NCBI GenBank assembly: GCA_036504735.1
Contig: DASXUQ010000019.1
Span: 411,139 to 475,138, forward strand
Source of the DNA: a bacterium
Lineage (GTDB): Bacteria > Electryoneota > RPQS01
Reading direction: 5' to 3'
Length of the DNA: 64,000 nucleotides
The translations under genes and the position numbers were made by a program. Position 1 is the stretch's first letter. Each line of letters begins with the position of its first letter. A model generated the notes under the pieces. It saw only the letters and a list, made by a program, of their open reading frames with translations, did no database searches and was not told where the DNA came from. Shown here piece after piece: positions 55,255-63,333 of this stretch.

Positions 55255-55770
55255 ATGTCGTATTCTGTTACACAGGCGTTGTACGATTGGCTGCACGAAA
55301 AGCGCCTTATCCGCGCCGTAGCGCGTGACATGGGTATCAGCGAGAGCACACTGGCGGCCCGGTTGTGTCCCAATCGTGACGGCAAGCTCGGAGCGGATGA
55401 CATGGTGCCGCTCTTTCAGGCCATCCGCCGCATCGGCTACGGGGCGGAGTTGAACGGCATTCTGCATCAGTACATCGCGGAGTTGAAAGGTGATGAACTG
55501 GCCAATGTGGCGGATCAAGATCTGATTCCCCACGTGCTGAAGCTCAGCAAGAGCCTCGGCATTCTGTCCGATTGCGCGGCGCGCATCTCCCAGATTTCCG
55601 ATGAGGATGAACTGGCCAGCCTGAACACCATGCTGCGCACTGAAGTGCTGCCGGTGGTGATGAAAATGGAGAATACGATTTCTTCACGCATCGTGGCGCT
55701 GCGTAAGAGCAAGCGCAGAATTCAAATCGAGGTTATCATCCGGCCACAGGAGTGGCAGGTGAGTTCGTAG
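55255..55770 (+). CDS. HTH protein, phage CII-like
   Basis: A 171-residue protein whose N-terminal part (about 5-70, ALYDWLHEKRLIRAVARDMGISESTLAARLCP then KLGADDMVPLFQAI) resembles the P2-type CII/CP76 regulators: a short helix, a lambda-like HTH and a downstream helix pair. The C-terminal part (about 85-150) is helical, with a basic tail KSKRRIQIEV. AGGGAGGA lies well placed before ATG 55255. No other phage gene surrounds it, so it may be a domesticated or degenerate-prophage regulator. The DNA target is unknown. Confidence 0.65.
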   Translation: MSYSVTQALYDWLHEKRLIRAVARDMGISESTLAARLCPNRDGKLGADDMVPLFQAIRRIGYGAELNGILHQYIAELKGDELANVADQDLIPHVLKLSKSLGILSDCAARISQISDEDELASLNTMLRTEVLPVVMKMENTISSRIVALRKSKRRIQIEVIIRPQEWQVSS

Positions 55771-55849
55771 TTTCCGGCGTCGTTCGCGCGCTCAGTGACC
55801 GCCGAACGTTGAATCGGACGGAGTATCCAAAGCAAGGGGCCTGCCGCAG

Positions 55850-56491
55850 TTGACCTGGTCATACGGTCTCTACCTCGTTGCCTTCCTCGCCGCGATCTTT
55901 CTGGCTCGCGGCCTTGGCCCGTTGTTCTTTATTCCTCTACTGTTGGACTTCGGTTTCGAACTCTGCCTCTTTTTCGATGTGCTGTCGGGTTGGGATATTC
56001 GTCTGGTGGTCGCCGTCTTCGAGTTCCTCTGGTTTGTCTGGGTGCTGGCCCTCGCCGGAAACCTGCGCAAATCCACCTTTGTGGTGATGCTGGTGCTCGA
56101 TATGGCGGTGATGATGAAAGGAATTCTGCCCAGCATTCAGGCGACAGGCATCGGTCAGAACTTCTGGAATGACACCAGCATGGCCATCATTGACGTTTGG
56201 CAAACGTCGATTCTGGTGGTCATCGGTTCCATGGTGGTGCGCAGCACCATCGTCGCCAAGATAAAGGGCGAGTATGTGGACATCCTGACCAATCCCAAGA
56301 AGCGGTTCCTGCTGCCCATCGGCATGTGGTCGTTCATGCTGGAGATGCCCAACTATCTGCGGCCAATCATTCCGGACTATCTGTATGACAACCGCTTCCC
56401 GATCTCGGCCAATTTTCTGATTTACGGCTGGGTCGCTCTCGAACTGCCCTTCTACATCATGTACAAGCGGCTGAAGAAGCGCTATTCGTAA
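55850..56491 (+). CDS. Polytopic membrane protein of unknown function
   Basis: A 213-residue membrane protein that I cannot name. Hydrophobic segments at about 5-25, 28-45, 50-70, 75-100, 112-130 and a last one at about 188-206 suggest five or six membrane helices, with a loop from about 135 to 185 containing NPKKRFLLPIGMW. It starts at TTG 55850 with AAGGGG ten bases upstream; no ATG in frame gives a plausible N-terminus. It lies 79 bases downstream of the CII-like gene on the same strand. Confidence 0.65.
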   Translation: MTWSYGLYLVAFLAAIFLARGLGPLFFIPLLLDFGFELCLFFDVLSGWDIRLVVAVFEFLWFVWVLALAGNLRKSTFVVMLVLDMAVMMKGILPSIQATGIGQNFWNDTSMAIIDVWQTSILVVIGSMVVRSTIVAKIKGEYVDILTNPKKRFLLPIGMWSFMLEMPNYLRPIIPDYLYDNRFPISANFLIYGWVALELPFYIMYKRLKKRYS

Positions 56492-56620
56492 GACTCACGC
56501 TGAGTTTCTATAAAGATGTGGGTTTGCTGCATAATAGGCCACTTTCCGCAGTAAAAGTGGTGCTTTTGAGATAATTTAACATCTTGTTAAATTAGCAATT
56601 GTGAAAATAATATTTGCATA

Positions 56621-56655
56621 AAGCCCACATCAACTGGTGTGGGCTTGGTGTTTTT
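56621..56655 (+). terminator. Rho-independent terminator
   Basis: AAGCCCACA (56621-56629) and TGTGGGCTT (56638-56646) form a perfect 9-bp stem, followed by GGTGTTTTT. Confidence 0.7.
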
Positions 56656-56762
56656 CCGCATATAACACGCCATTTTTTCGGTTATGCCTTCACAACTTCG
56701 ATGTCAAACAGGAGGTCGCGGAAATTATTGAAGTTATAAAACTCGATGACCCTTTTGACCCA

Positions 56763-56790
56763 TTGACTTCGCTTGACAAAATGATATATT
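56763..56790 (+). promoter_or_regulatory. Promoter of the Fis-type regulator
   Basis: TTGACT (56763-56768), 16-bp spacer and TATATT (56785-56790). Three TTGAC elements (56755, 56763, 56773) lie in tandem at eight- and ten-base spacing, which may provide alternative -35 sites. Confidence 0.5.
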
Positions 56791-56840
56791 CCACTTGCGT
56801 TTCATTTTTGACCCTTCCGGCTTCTGCTATTGGCTTGCGC

Positions 56841-57587
56841 ATGACCATTGAATCCACGTCCAGTCCGCTCAGCTCCAGTCATGCTGACCGATCTCAAGTC
56901 CTGCTGATCTGCCACCGTGGAAGCGTTTGGGAATCCCGCGTTGCGGGCCGGGCAGAATCCGAGACCTCTCCCCTTGTGCTCCATGACATGCAGTTGGCGG
57001 CCAGCGAACTGAAGCGGATCTCGCTTCGCGCCATGTTTGTGGCCTTGGGCGAGGAGGACCGGAACTGGCAAGACTTCATTCCCTTCTTCCGCGCGCGCCA
57101 CTTTGTGGCTCCGGTCTTCTTCCTGCGCGATGAGCGTGCGGAGACCGTGGAACGAATTCTGAATCTTTGCGACATCGTGATTCTGGTCTCGGAATTCTCC
57201 GCCAGCGGCTTAGGCACTCTTCCCATCAGCACAGCCGAAGAGGACAGCCTGCCGGAAATTCCGCCCGAACAGAGCGCGCGGCCGCCCGCCAGTCCGAAGA
57301 GCCAGAAATTTCAGCAGGCGCGGGACGACTATGAAATACGCGTGATTACAAGCGCGCTGCGGCTGCACCGCGGAAACGTATCCGACGCGGCGCAGCACCT
57401 TGGCATCGGCCGCCGCAACCTTCATTACAAGATTCGCGCCTTCGGCATCAACTTAGACACCTTTCGGGTATCGGATAGCGAGCAAAAACACACCGCACCT
57501 CAGGAACATCAGGGGAGTCAGCACGTTCGGTTCAGGCGACGTCGCTCTTCCGCACCAGTAAGTTCCGACCTTAGTAACCCGTCTTAA
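56841..57587 (+). CDS. Fis-type HTH regulator with receiver-like N-terminus
   Basis: A 248-residue putative regulator. The N-terminal region (about 15-120) has the beta-alpha pattern of a response-regulator receiver, but the phospho-acceptor Asp and acid pair are not found. A linker (about 125-160) leads to a Fis/NtrC C-terminal HTH (about 160-200, VITSALRLHRGNVSDAAQHLGIGRRNLHYKI), followed by a basic tail rich in Arg and Ser. There is no AAA+ domain, so sigma-54 activation is not expected. ATG 56841 is chosen because it lies just after the promoter; a longer frame opens upstream. Confidence 0.68.
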   Translation: MTIESTSSPLSSSHADRSQVLLICHRGSVWESRVAGRAESETSPLVLHDMQLAASELKRISLRAMFVALGEEDRNWQDFIPFFRARHFVAPVFFLRDERAETVERILNLCDIVILVSEFSASGLGTLPISTAEEDSLPEIPPEQSARPPASPKSQKFQQARDDYEIRVITSALRLHRGNVSDAAQHLGIGRRNLHYKIRAFGINLDTFRVSDSEQKHTAPQEHQGSQHVRFRRRRSSAPVSSDLSNPS

Positions 57588-57659
57588 AAGGATCCTCTCC
57601 TTTCACGCAATTTACGTCTCGGACAACTTCTCTACGTGTGTTTTTGCTTTTGCCAAAGG

Positions 57660-57683
57660 GAAAGGCGGCTTAGGCCGCCTTTC
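57660..57683. terminator. Terminator-like hairpin
   Basis: GAAAGGCGGC (57660-57669), loop TTAG, GCCGCCTTTC (57674-57683): a perfect 10-bp stem between convergent genes (Fis-type regulator plus; papain-fold-like protein minus). Confidence 0.7.
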
Positions 57684-57822
57684 TCAAGTAAATCCATCTG
57701 CGTCTCGAGCGCGGATGGTTCGCCGCCTTCGCGGCGAGACTCTTGTGACGCGGTCGGGTCAGATGCTCAGGGGTGTGCGCCCTTCTTGAGCCGTCTGGCC
57801 CGTGCCGCAGCAAGTTTTCCGG

Positions 57823-58869
57823 CTACCGCAGGATCTTTGTCAGTTCTCCGATCGCTTTCTCTTCCCAACCGCGGGCCTCTTCGATCCAGTGCGAGCCTTT
57901 GGCGCGCAATTCCGGATTACGCCAGCGGGCCACGAAATCGTCCGGGTACGAGGGGATGAATCCGTGGCGGTTGTGGCTCCACGTGGGACCGAGATACTGC
58001 GCCCAGTGCTTCCAGCTCTCCACACATTGCTCATAGCAGAATGCAGCCTTTTCTACGGCGCCGCGGTCCTTCCCGCCGAAGCGGGGCGCAACCCGTTTGA
58101 AAAACTGTTGTGAACTGGCGCGAGCGGTCCACTGCTTCCACAGTGCGGCTCCCATCCACGCCGATGTGCGCTCGCTGGTAAAGTCCACATCCGAATCGGC
58201 CACGTCCGCCGTAAGGCGGCGGTAAGCATGATCCCCGATGGAGCACCCTGCCAGATTGGCCATATGCCACAGCCGGACGGCGCGGCGCGCCGCTGTGCAG
58301 GCAAGGCTGGTGAGATTGTCGATCTGGCGCGGCGCTTCATCCACACAGATCAGCACATTTCCTTCATCCAGCGGATAGCGCCAATACTTGCGGTCGCAGT
58401 CCGCCTGAGAGATCATCTCTTCCTGCAGACGCGCGCGCGGCCTGGCGCCGAGCAGACAGCAATGAGAGTCGGCTTGCGCGAAGCCGTAGATCAGAATCGG
58501 TTCTTTGAAACGCGCCAGAGTCAGGCGGCCTTGAGCAATCCAATCGCGGATCACGGCAAAGGCGGCGGATGATCCGGAAGGAGTCACTTCCTTCCACGTC
58601 ATATCCAGGGCGCGGAACAGAGTCTCGACGGGCGCGACAAACGATAGTTGCGCACACTCCGGATGCTCGCGGCTGTAGATGAACTGCGCCGCATTGCCCG
58701 AGAGTACATCTGCTTCGCAATAGATGATACTCACGCCGGCGGCACGCAGCAACCCGTAAAGGCCGAGCACCAGATCGGGCTCGACAAAGTCGGGCAGCGT
58801 ACGGAGTTCTTCCAGAGCGGGAGGAAAGCCGTGGGCGAAGGTTTTCTGTGCGGGTGTCGCAGGGTGCAT
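57823..58869 (-). CDS. Unknown protein, possible papain-fold (BtrH-N-like)
   Basis: A 348-residue protein with no signal peptide. The first 220 residues faintly resemble the BtrH_N/DUF4872-type papain-like fold: early residues DFVEPDLVLGLYGLLRAAGVSIIYCEADVLS, then a substrate-path segment AVIRDWIAQGRLTLARFKEPILIYGFAQADSHCCLLGARPR, and LICVDEAP. A helical C-terminal half (about 190-348) contains an AYRRLTADVADSDVD segment and many Trp. The catalytic Cys/His cannot be fixed. It lies on the minus strand facing the Fis-type regulator. Confidence 0.55.
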   Translation of the reverse strand: MHPATPAQKTFAHGFPPALEELRTLPDFVEPDLVLGLYGLLRAAGVSIIYCEADVLSGNAAQFIYSREHPECAQLSFVAPVETLFRALDMTWKEVTPSGSSAAFAVIRDWIAQGRLTLARFKEPILIYGFAQADSHCCLLGARPRARLQEEMISQADCDRKYWRYPLDEGNVLICVDEAPRQIDNLTSLACTAARRAVRLWHMANLAGCSIGDHAYRRLTADVADSDVDFTSERTSAWMGAALWKQWTARASSQQFFKRVAPRFGGKDRGAVEKAAFCYEQCVESWKHWAQYLGPTWSHNRHGFIPSYPDDFVARWRNPELRAKGSHWIEEARGWEEKAIGELTKILR

Positions 58870-58983
58870 AGTGGAAGATACTCAATCCTTACTCGAAACT
58901 CAAGAAAAAAGCCAACGACTGACCCGCCACTGCCATGCGAGAGTTTGGGAAGAGATTGACAACGTCCCTCGAATTTCGGGAAT

Positions 58984-59015
58984 AAAAAAGGCAGGACCGC
59001 TTTCACGATCCTGCC
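58984..59015 (-). terminator. Minus-strand terminator-like hairpin
   Basis: GGCAGGACCG (58990-58999) pairs with CGATCCTGCC (59006-59015), one mismatch, with a CTTTCA loop. The A-run 58984-58989 gives a U-run for minus-strand transcripts. Confidence 0.65.
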
Positions 59016-59043
59016 TATGCGCCACCCACCGGGACGGTCTATA

Positions 59044-59250
59044 TTATACGCGTCGATTCTTCTCCACATGAAAATGATCAGGCTCAGGCGACCGGACCGA
59101 ATCTGATCGAACCACTCCGTCCAGGAGGTTAACGTTGGTAATATAGACGCTGACGCCAACAATGTCAAGCCGGGCTCTTCGTCTTTCCCCTGCTGACTTG
59201 TCGATTGAACCAACGTGTTCACTGGGCTTTACCCAAGCCTGCGGGCTCAT
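59044..59250 (-). CDS. Possible small protein or noncoding transcript
   Basis: A 68-codon frame ending 28 bases upstream of a minus-strand terminator. It has mixed composition with several Arg and Val residues and no known motif. No good ribosome site is visible, so the region may encode an RNA instead. It is reported because a terminator without a transcript is unlikely; the coding assignment itself is weak. Confidence 0.25.
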   Translation of the reverse strand: MSPQAWVKPSEHVGSIDKSAGERRRARLDIVGVSVYITNVNLLDGVVRSDSVRSPEPDHFHVEKNRRV

Positions 59251-59378
59251 GTGATGGGTTCTTTCCGAACGTTTTTCCCGCGTTGCGCCTCTAACGCATG
59301 GGTCAGTTGGTCAGGAATTGCCGGAGGGTCAGAAATCTTTGTGAAATTAAATATTATGTAGTTCGCCAAGGCGAGGGT

Positions 59379-59416
59379 ACAAGCGGAACAGGGGCGGTGT
59401 TCCGCTTGTTTTATTT
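59379..59416 (+). terminator. Plus-strand terminator without an upstream gene
   Basis: A perfect 12-bp stem (59379-59390 with 59398-59409; loop GGGGCGG) is followed by TTTATTT. Nothing convincing is coded on the plus strand for at least 500 bases upstream. Confidence 0.8.
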
Positions 59417-59434
59417 GGGCAAGTAGTGTACATT
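59406..59434 (+). promoter_or_regulatory. Promoter candidate of the ferritin gene
   Basis: TTGTTT (59406-59411), 17-bp spacer, TACATT (59429-59434), about 60 bases before the ferritin start, overlapping the terminator arm. Confidence 0.35.
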
Positions 59435-59494
59435 TGAAAATCAATTTATGCAGCAGAGCGGGATATTCGAACTAAATCCAAGGAGATAATTAGA

Positions 59495-59983
59495 ATGATC
59501 AGCGAGAATATGATAGGGGCTTTGAACAGCCAGATTAAGCACGAGTTATATTCCAGCCAGTTGTATCTGGCCATGAGCGCTTTCTGCGACCGGCAGAATC
59601 TGAAAGGCTTCGCGCATTGGATGCGGGTGCAGGCCGACGAGGAGCGCGGGCACGGGTTGAAGTTTTTCGACTACCTCTTGCAACTTGGAGTTCCGGTGAG
59701 ACTCGAGGCCGTTGATCAGCCGCCGATAGACTTCGGAACACCCAAGCAGATATTTGTCGCCGTGCTGGAGCATGAGCGTATGATTACGTCGAAGATCCAC
59801 GGCCTCTATGAGCAGGCTCTGGCGGAGAAGGACTACCGTACGCAGGTGATGCTGCAATGGTTTGTTAATGAGCAGATCGAAGAGGAAGAGCAGGCGATGG
59901 AGATTCTAACGAAGATCGAGCAGGTAGATGAGCGCATGTCCTCGATCCTTTGGATTGACAAGGAACTGAAGAAGCGCGCCTGA
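59495..59983 (+). CDS. ftnA: Ferritin (FtnA-type)
   Basis: A 162-residue iron-storage ferritin. The ferroxidase ligands are at the same residue numbers as in E. coli FtnA: Glu17, Glu50, His53, Glu94, Gln127 and Glu130, within EHERMI and NEQIEEE. It forms a 24-mer cage that oxidises and stores iron. AAGGAG lies before the ATG. It precedes an exported rubrerythrin-like protein and two thioredoxin-fold proteins, which makes an iron and oxidative-stress block. Confidence 0.96.
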   Translation: MISENMIGALNSQIKHELYSSQLYLAMSAFCDRQNLKGFAHWMRVQADEERGHGLKFFDYLLQLGVPVRLEAVDQPPIDFGTPKQIFVAVLEHERMITSKIHGLYEQALAEKDYRTQVMLQWFVNEQIEEEEQAMEILTKIEQVDERMSSILWIDKELKKRA

Positions 59984-60006
59984 CACCATAGAACAGATGA
60001 TCGGAA

Positions 60007-60036
60007 AAAGGGAAAGCAGATTGCTTTCCTTTTTTT
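60007..60036 (+). terminator. Rho-independent terminator of ferritin
   Basis: GGAAAGCA (60011-60018) and TGCTTTCC (60022-60029) with a three-base loop, followed by seven or more Ts. Confidence 0.85.
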
Positions 60037-60283
60037 CATTTTGTTCTGTAGCCGGAAAATACGGAGCGATGCGGGCTGCAATTGATTATTCAATTTTTGC
60101 CAGCTACCGTTTGGGACAAGGGTTCAACCTGAATGTTCAGGACTGAATACTCCTGCTTGGCAACATTTGGGCAAGTTCGGTTAGGAACTTAGGTAATTTG
60201 GAAATCGTTAGATCCTTGTTGTACCTCGCACTGCTCCGGTAGCCACCTGACCCGTTATGAGAACAGATGGAGGAGAGTGTCAC

Positions 60284-60949
60284 GTGAGATTTGTAAGATT
60301 TCTTGCCGTTTGGGGCGGCGTTGCTTTACTGCTGGTGATGGCATCGACCGCCAGGAGCGAAGATAAACAACAGACGGCAACGACCGCGCTGACGCAGCAC
60401 GGACGCACCACCAAGACGATGACGAATCTTGAGGCGGCGTACCAGGCAGAGTATGGCGATCGCGCGCGCTATCTGGCTTTTGCGGACAAGGCGGATGCCG
60501 AGGGTTACAAGCAGGTCGCCAGCATGTTCCGCGCAATTGCGCGCGCCGAAGAAGTTCACGCGGCGAACTACGCGGCCCTGCTCAAGGGCATGGGCGGCGC
60601 CACGACTCTCGAGATGGTAACTCCCGGCGTGGCATCGACACGCGAAAATGTGCAGTGGGCGATTGACCAGGAGACGAAGGAAAAGGATACGATGTATCCC
60701 GCCTTCATCACGCAGGCCCGCAAGGACAAGAACGAGGACGCCGCGCGCTGTTTTCACTATGCGATGAGCGCGGAGTCGGAGCATTTTGCCGTCTATCAGC
60801 AGGCAGCCCACAACCTTGACGATTACAAGGGCGGAGCCAGCATCCCCTTCATGATCTGTCCTTTGTGCGGCAAGACCGTGCGTTCGCTGGGCGCGACCGT
60901 CTGCCCCGTTTGCTCGACGCCGAAAGACAAATTTGTCGAAGTGCGATAG
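60284..60949 (+). CDS. Exported rubrerythrin-like protein
   Basis: A 221-residue protein. GTG 60284 is chosen because GGAGGAGAG lies seven bases upstream; an ATG 27 bases earlier lacks a site. A signal peptide (about 1-25, ending TARSED) is followed by a rubrerythrin diiron domain (about 45-190: RARYLAFADKADAEGYKQVASMFR with AEEVHA, then ETKEKDTMYPAF and ESEHFAVY) and a rubredoxin-type CPLCGK...CPVC knot (about 195-217). Typical rubrerythrins are cytosolic peroxidases, so export is unusual. About 300 bases separate it from ferritin and contain no other gene. Confidence 0.9.
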   Translation: MRFVRFLAVWGGVALLLVMASTARSEDKQQTATTALTQHGRTTKTMTNLEAAYQAEYGDRARYLAFADKADAEGYKQVASMFRAIARAEEVHAANYAALLKGMGGATTLEMVTPGVASTRENVQWAIDQETKEKDTMYPAFITQARKDKNEDAARCFHYAMSAESEHFAVYQQAAHNLDDYKGGASIPFMICPLCGKTVRSLGATVCPVCSTPKDKFVEVR

Positions 60950-60991
60950 GAGAAGTTTCCCGTCGCGCGATCATCTCCGGTTATGGAACGT

Positions 60992-61025
60992 AAACAGCCC
61001 TCGCCAGTAATGACGAGGGCTGTTT
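60992..61025. terminator. Bidirectional terminator
   Basis: A perfect 12-bp stem (60992-61003 with 61014-61025, AAACAGCCCTCG) and a ten-base loop between convergent rubrerythrin-like and thioredoxin genes. Confidence 0.8.
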
Positions 61026-61048
61026 GCACAGGGATAAATCGACGTCCG

Positions 61049-61393
61049 CTACGCCGCGAGGAAATCGTCCACGCGCTTCTTCAGAGCGGGCTTGGGCAGC
61101 GCGCCCACTTGCGAATCCACATGCTTGCCGTTCTTGAAGAACAGCAGCGTGGGGATGCCTTGAATGCGGTACTGCATCGCGGTCTGCGGATTATTATCCA
61201 CGTCGAGCTTGACGAACGTCACGCGGCCGGAGTATTCGTCCGCCAGCGCCTCGATAAAGGGCGCGATCATTTTGCAGGGAGCGCACCAGTCGGCATAGCA
61301 GTCCACAACCACGTTGGGATTCTGCTTGATGGTCGTCGCAAATTCGGCATCGGCGACGTGTTGCACTTTCGTCGTCGAGGTATTGTCAGCCAT
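61049..61393 (-). CDS. trxA: Thioredoxin
   Basis: A 114-residue cytosolic thioredoxin with the redox site W36-Cys37-Ala-Pro-Cys40 (DCYADWCAPCK), where Ala replaces the usual Gly between the cysteines. GIPTLLFFKNGK with cis-Pro is intact. ATG 61393 is preceded by GAGAGG. It follows the TlpA-like gene by 49 bases and reads towards the terminator. Ala in WCAPC is found in some thioredoxins and may shift redox potential. Confidence 0.95.
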   Translation of the reverse strand: MADNTSTTKVQHVADAEFATTIKQNPNVVVDCYADWCAPCKMIAPFIEALADEYSGRVTFVKLDVDNNPQTAMQYRIQGIPTLLFFKNGKHVDSQVGALPKPALKKRVDDFLAA

Positions 61394-61442
61394 AGAAACC
61401 TCTCTATCTGAAATGTATGTGGCCGCGCGAAAGCAGCCAGCC

Positions 61443-61979
61443 TTACGAAATCTTGAGCAGCGACTTGATCTTGCCTTCGAAGTAAGCCTTGTCGCGGGCA
61501 CCCACGATCTTCTCGACGATGTTGCCATTCTGATCGATGATATAAGTCGTGGGAATGCCTGCCGGCGGTTCGAAGAGCTTCTGCGCCTCTTCATTATAGA
61601 TGGCGCTGGTGTAGTTCACGCCATTCTGAGTGGTAAACTGCTTGACGGCATCCTTGCCCTGCCGGGCCAGCGCCAGTCCGACTATCTCCAGACCTTTGCC
61701 CTTGTAGCGCGAGTACAGGTCCACAAAATGCGGAATCTCCATCTTGCACGGACCACACCACGTATCCCAGATGTCCACAATGACGACCTTGCCCAGATAC
61801 TGCCGCATGTCTATTGGGCGATCATTAATGTCACTGACGCTGAAGTTCAGCATATTGGCGTTCTTGGGTGTCTTCGGCGCAGAACTGCATCCGATAGTTA
61901 CGGTCATTGCCAAGGCCAACAAAACTACTGTGGTCTTTATCACGTTCAGCCGTCTCCTGTTCAACTGGCCTGAAATCAT
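61443..61979 (-). CDS. TlpA-like thioredoxin-fold lipoprotein
   Basis: A 178-residue envelope redoxin. ATG 61979 with GGGAG upstream gives a hydrophobic N-terminus ending TIGC (Cys31), a possible though imperfect lipobox. The domain (about 40-178) is of the AhpC/TSA/TlpA type with Trp74-Cys75-Gly-Pro-Cys78. It would maintain or form thiols in the periplasm, for example in cytochrome maturation. It is linked to trxA in the same direction. Confidence 0.9.
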   Translation of the reverse strand: MISGQLNRRRLNVIKTTVVLLALAMTVTIGCSSAPKTPKNANMLNFSVSDINDRPIDMRQYLGKVVIVDIWDTWCGPCKMEIPHFVDLYSRYKGKGLEIVGLALARQGKDAVKQFTTQNGVNYTSAIYNEEAQKLFEPPAGIPTTYIIDQNGNIVEKIVGARDKAYFEGKIKSLLKIS

Positions 61980-62067
61980 TTCACACTCCCGTGTCAAGAA
62001 TGTATTCTTATACTTTTGTTGATCACAATGGGTTCCCAGCTAAATGTAGCTGGGCGCAAGTCTTTTG

Positions 62068-63213
62068 TCACGCCCTAAAGGCAACGTCGGGGGCGGTCTG
62101 AAAGACTCGCGGAAGACGCGCAGAGAGCCATGTGGGCAGCTCGTAGGCCAGCGCGCCGATTAATGGTGCCACCTCAAAAAGAAACAGCGTTTCGCCGCCC
62201 TGACGGCCCCAGAACACGACCTCGTCTCCGATGTGGGGGCGGTCGGCTCCCGCCACAAAAACATAACTGGTGTCGGGAGTAATGACTCCCACCAGTGGCC
62301 GCCGTGTACCCTGCACCAGCACCTGAGCCTTCCCGGCGAGGCTGCGCGCGTAGTTGATTCTGTGGCCGAGGTTGACCTCTGCTCCCCAGCCATCCAACGG
62401 TGCGGTCCAGAAGTGGGTCGTCGGAAAGCCGTGTCCGCGCTTCACGCGGCGAACGAGCTTCACCCGGCCCAGCAGTGTCATGACGGGTTCGAGAGGCAGA
62501 AGGTTATGCACTTGCGGCGAAGGAGGCTGGCCGTAGAGGGCAATTCCGGTGCGGACAAGGTTGCCCGGGACATCCGGAAGCGCGAGCGCGGCGGCGGAAT
62601 TGGCGATATGGATCCAGTCGGGATTCAAGCCAAGCTGGGCAGCCTGCCGCACAATCTGATCGAAGATCGCGATCTGCTGCCGGCCCTGCTCGGCGTCCTG
62701 CGGTCCACCATAGGCCAGATGGGAGTACAATCCGACCACATGCAGGTGCTTCATCCGTGCGATCTTCTGCAACGCGGCAGAGGCTTCGCTGTGATGAACG
62801 CCGACTCGTCCCAGACCCGTGTCAAACTTGATATGTGTGGGAATGGAGCGTCCCAAGGTCCGGGAGACAGACTCGAGGTATTCCACCTTGTACCACGAGG
62901 TTGCTGCCGCCTGAAGATCCCAGTCCAAAAAGAGATGGGGAGGCTTGCCCACCCAGTCGGTCATCACCAGAATCGGTTTGGTGATTCCTGCTTTTCGCAG
63001 CGTCACGCCATCCTGCGGAGAACTGACGCCAAAGCCGGTAATTCCAGCGGCATCGAGCGTCTTTGAACAGGGGATCAGGCCGTGGCCATAAGCATTCCAC
63101 TTGACCACCGCCAGGACTCCACGCGTGCCGACTTTCTGCTGAATCAGCGCGGCATTTCGGGCGAGGGCAGCAAGATCAATCCGGGCTTCGGGACCGGCCA
63201 AAGGAGGCAGCAT
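62068..63213 (-). CDS. Alanine racemase-like PLP protein, degenerate C-terminal motifs
   Basis: A 381-residue PLP-barrel protein. ATG 63213 is chosen; upstream codons fall into the preceding terminator. The N-terminal barrel is convincing: PLP-lysine Lys38 in VVKWNAYGHG (Trp replaces the usual Ala), FDTGLGRVGV, HIANSAAAL and LVRTGIALYG. The C-terminal domain is aligned up to GDEVVFWGRQG, but the conserved Tyr (GYGRT) is HGFPTT, GYADG is NLGHRINY, and the usual MDM segment is PDTSYV. The second catalytic base appears to be lost, so ordinary alanine racemase activity is doubtful. Confidence 0.82.
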   Translation of the reverse strand: MLPPLAGPEARIDLAALARNAALIQQKVGTRGVLAVVKWNAYGHGLIPCSKTLDAAGITGFGVSSPQDGVTLRKAGITKPILVMTDWVGKPPHLFLDWDLQAAATSWYKVEYLESVSRTLGRSIPTHIKFDTGLGRVGVHHSEASAALQKIARMKHLHVVGLYSHLAYGGPQDAEQGRQQIAIFDQIVRQAAQLGLNPDWIHIANSAAALALPDVPGNLVRTGIALYGQPPSPQVHNLLPLEPVMTLLGRVKLVRRVKRGHGFPTTHFWTAPLDGWGAEVNLGHRINYARSLAGKAQVLVQGTRRPLVGVITPDTSYVFVAGADRPHIGDEVVFWGRQGGETLFLFEVAPLIGALAYELPTWLSARLPRVFQTAPDVAFRA

Positions 63214-63270
63214 TTCCGCATTCACACAGGGTAATCTACGGAAAAGCGTCTCATTTGGCAAGGGGAGGAT

Positions 63271-63308
63271 AAAAAAACACTCCCAGTGGTTACCCACCGG
63301 GAGTGTTT
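63271..63308 (-). terminator. Rho-independent terminator of the repeat lipoprotein gene
   Basis: AAACACTCCC (63275-63284) pairs with GGGAGTGTTT (63299-63308), with an inner GTGG/CCAC stem; A-run 63271-63277 forms the minus-strand U-run. Confidence 0.85.
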
Positions 63309-63333
63309 AAGATCACCGCGAAAAAGCGGGTTC

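Larger units (their letters stand above)
56492..56840. other. 349-base intergenic region with terminator and promoter
   Basis: It follows the membrane protein gene and precedes the Fis-type regulator. It holds an AT-rich stretch (56560-56620), the terminator at 56621-56655 and promoter elements at 56763-56790. An in-frame extension of the regulator upstream to 56637 overlaps these and is not preferred. Confidence 0.6.
58870..59494. other. 625-base region with orphan terminators and a weak ORF
   Basis: No confident gene. It contains a minus-strand terminator-like hairpin (58984-59015) after a 68-codon minus-strand ORF (59044-59250), and a plus-strand terminator (59379-59416) with no gene on its upstream side, plus the ferritin promoter candidate (59406-59434). 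A small RNA or mRNA leader may lie here. Confidence 0.6.

Noticed and set aside
58731..59222. 163-codon minus-strand frame overlapping the papain-fold-like gene
   Set aside because: Overlaps a better-supported gene in another frame and crosses a terminator.
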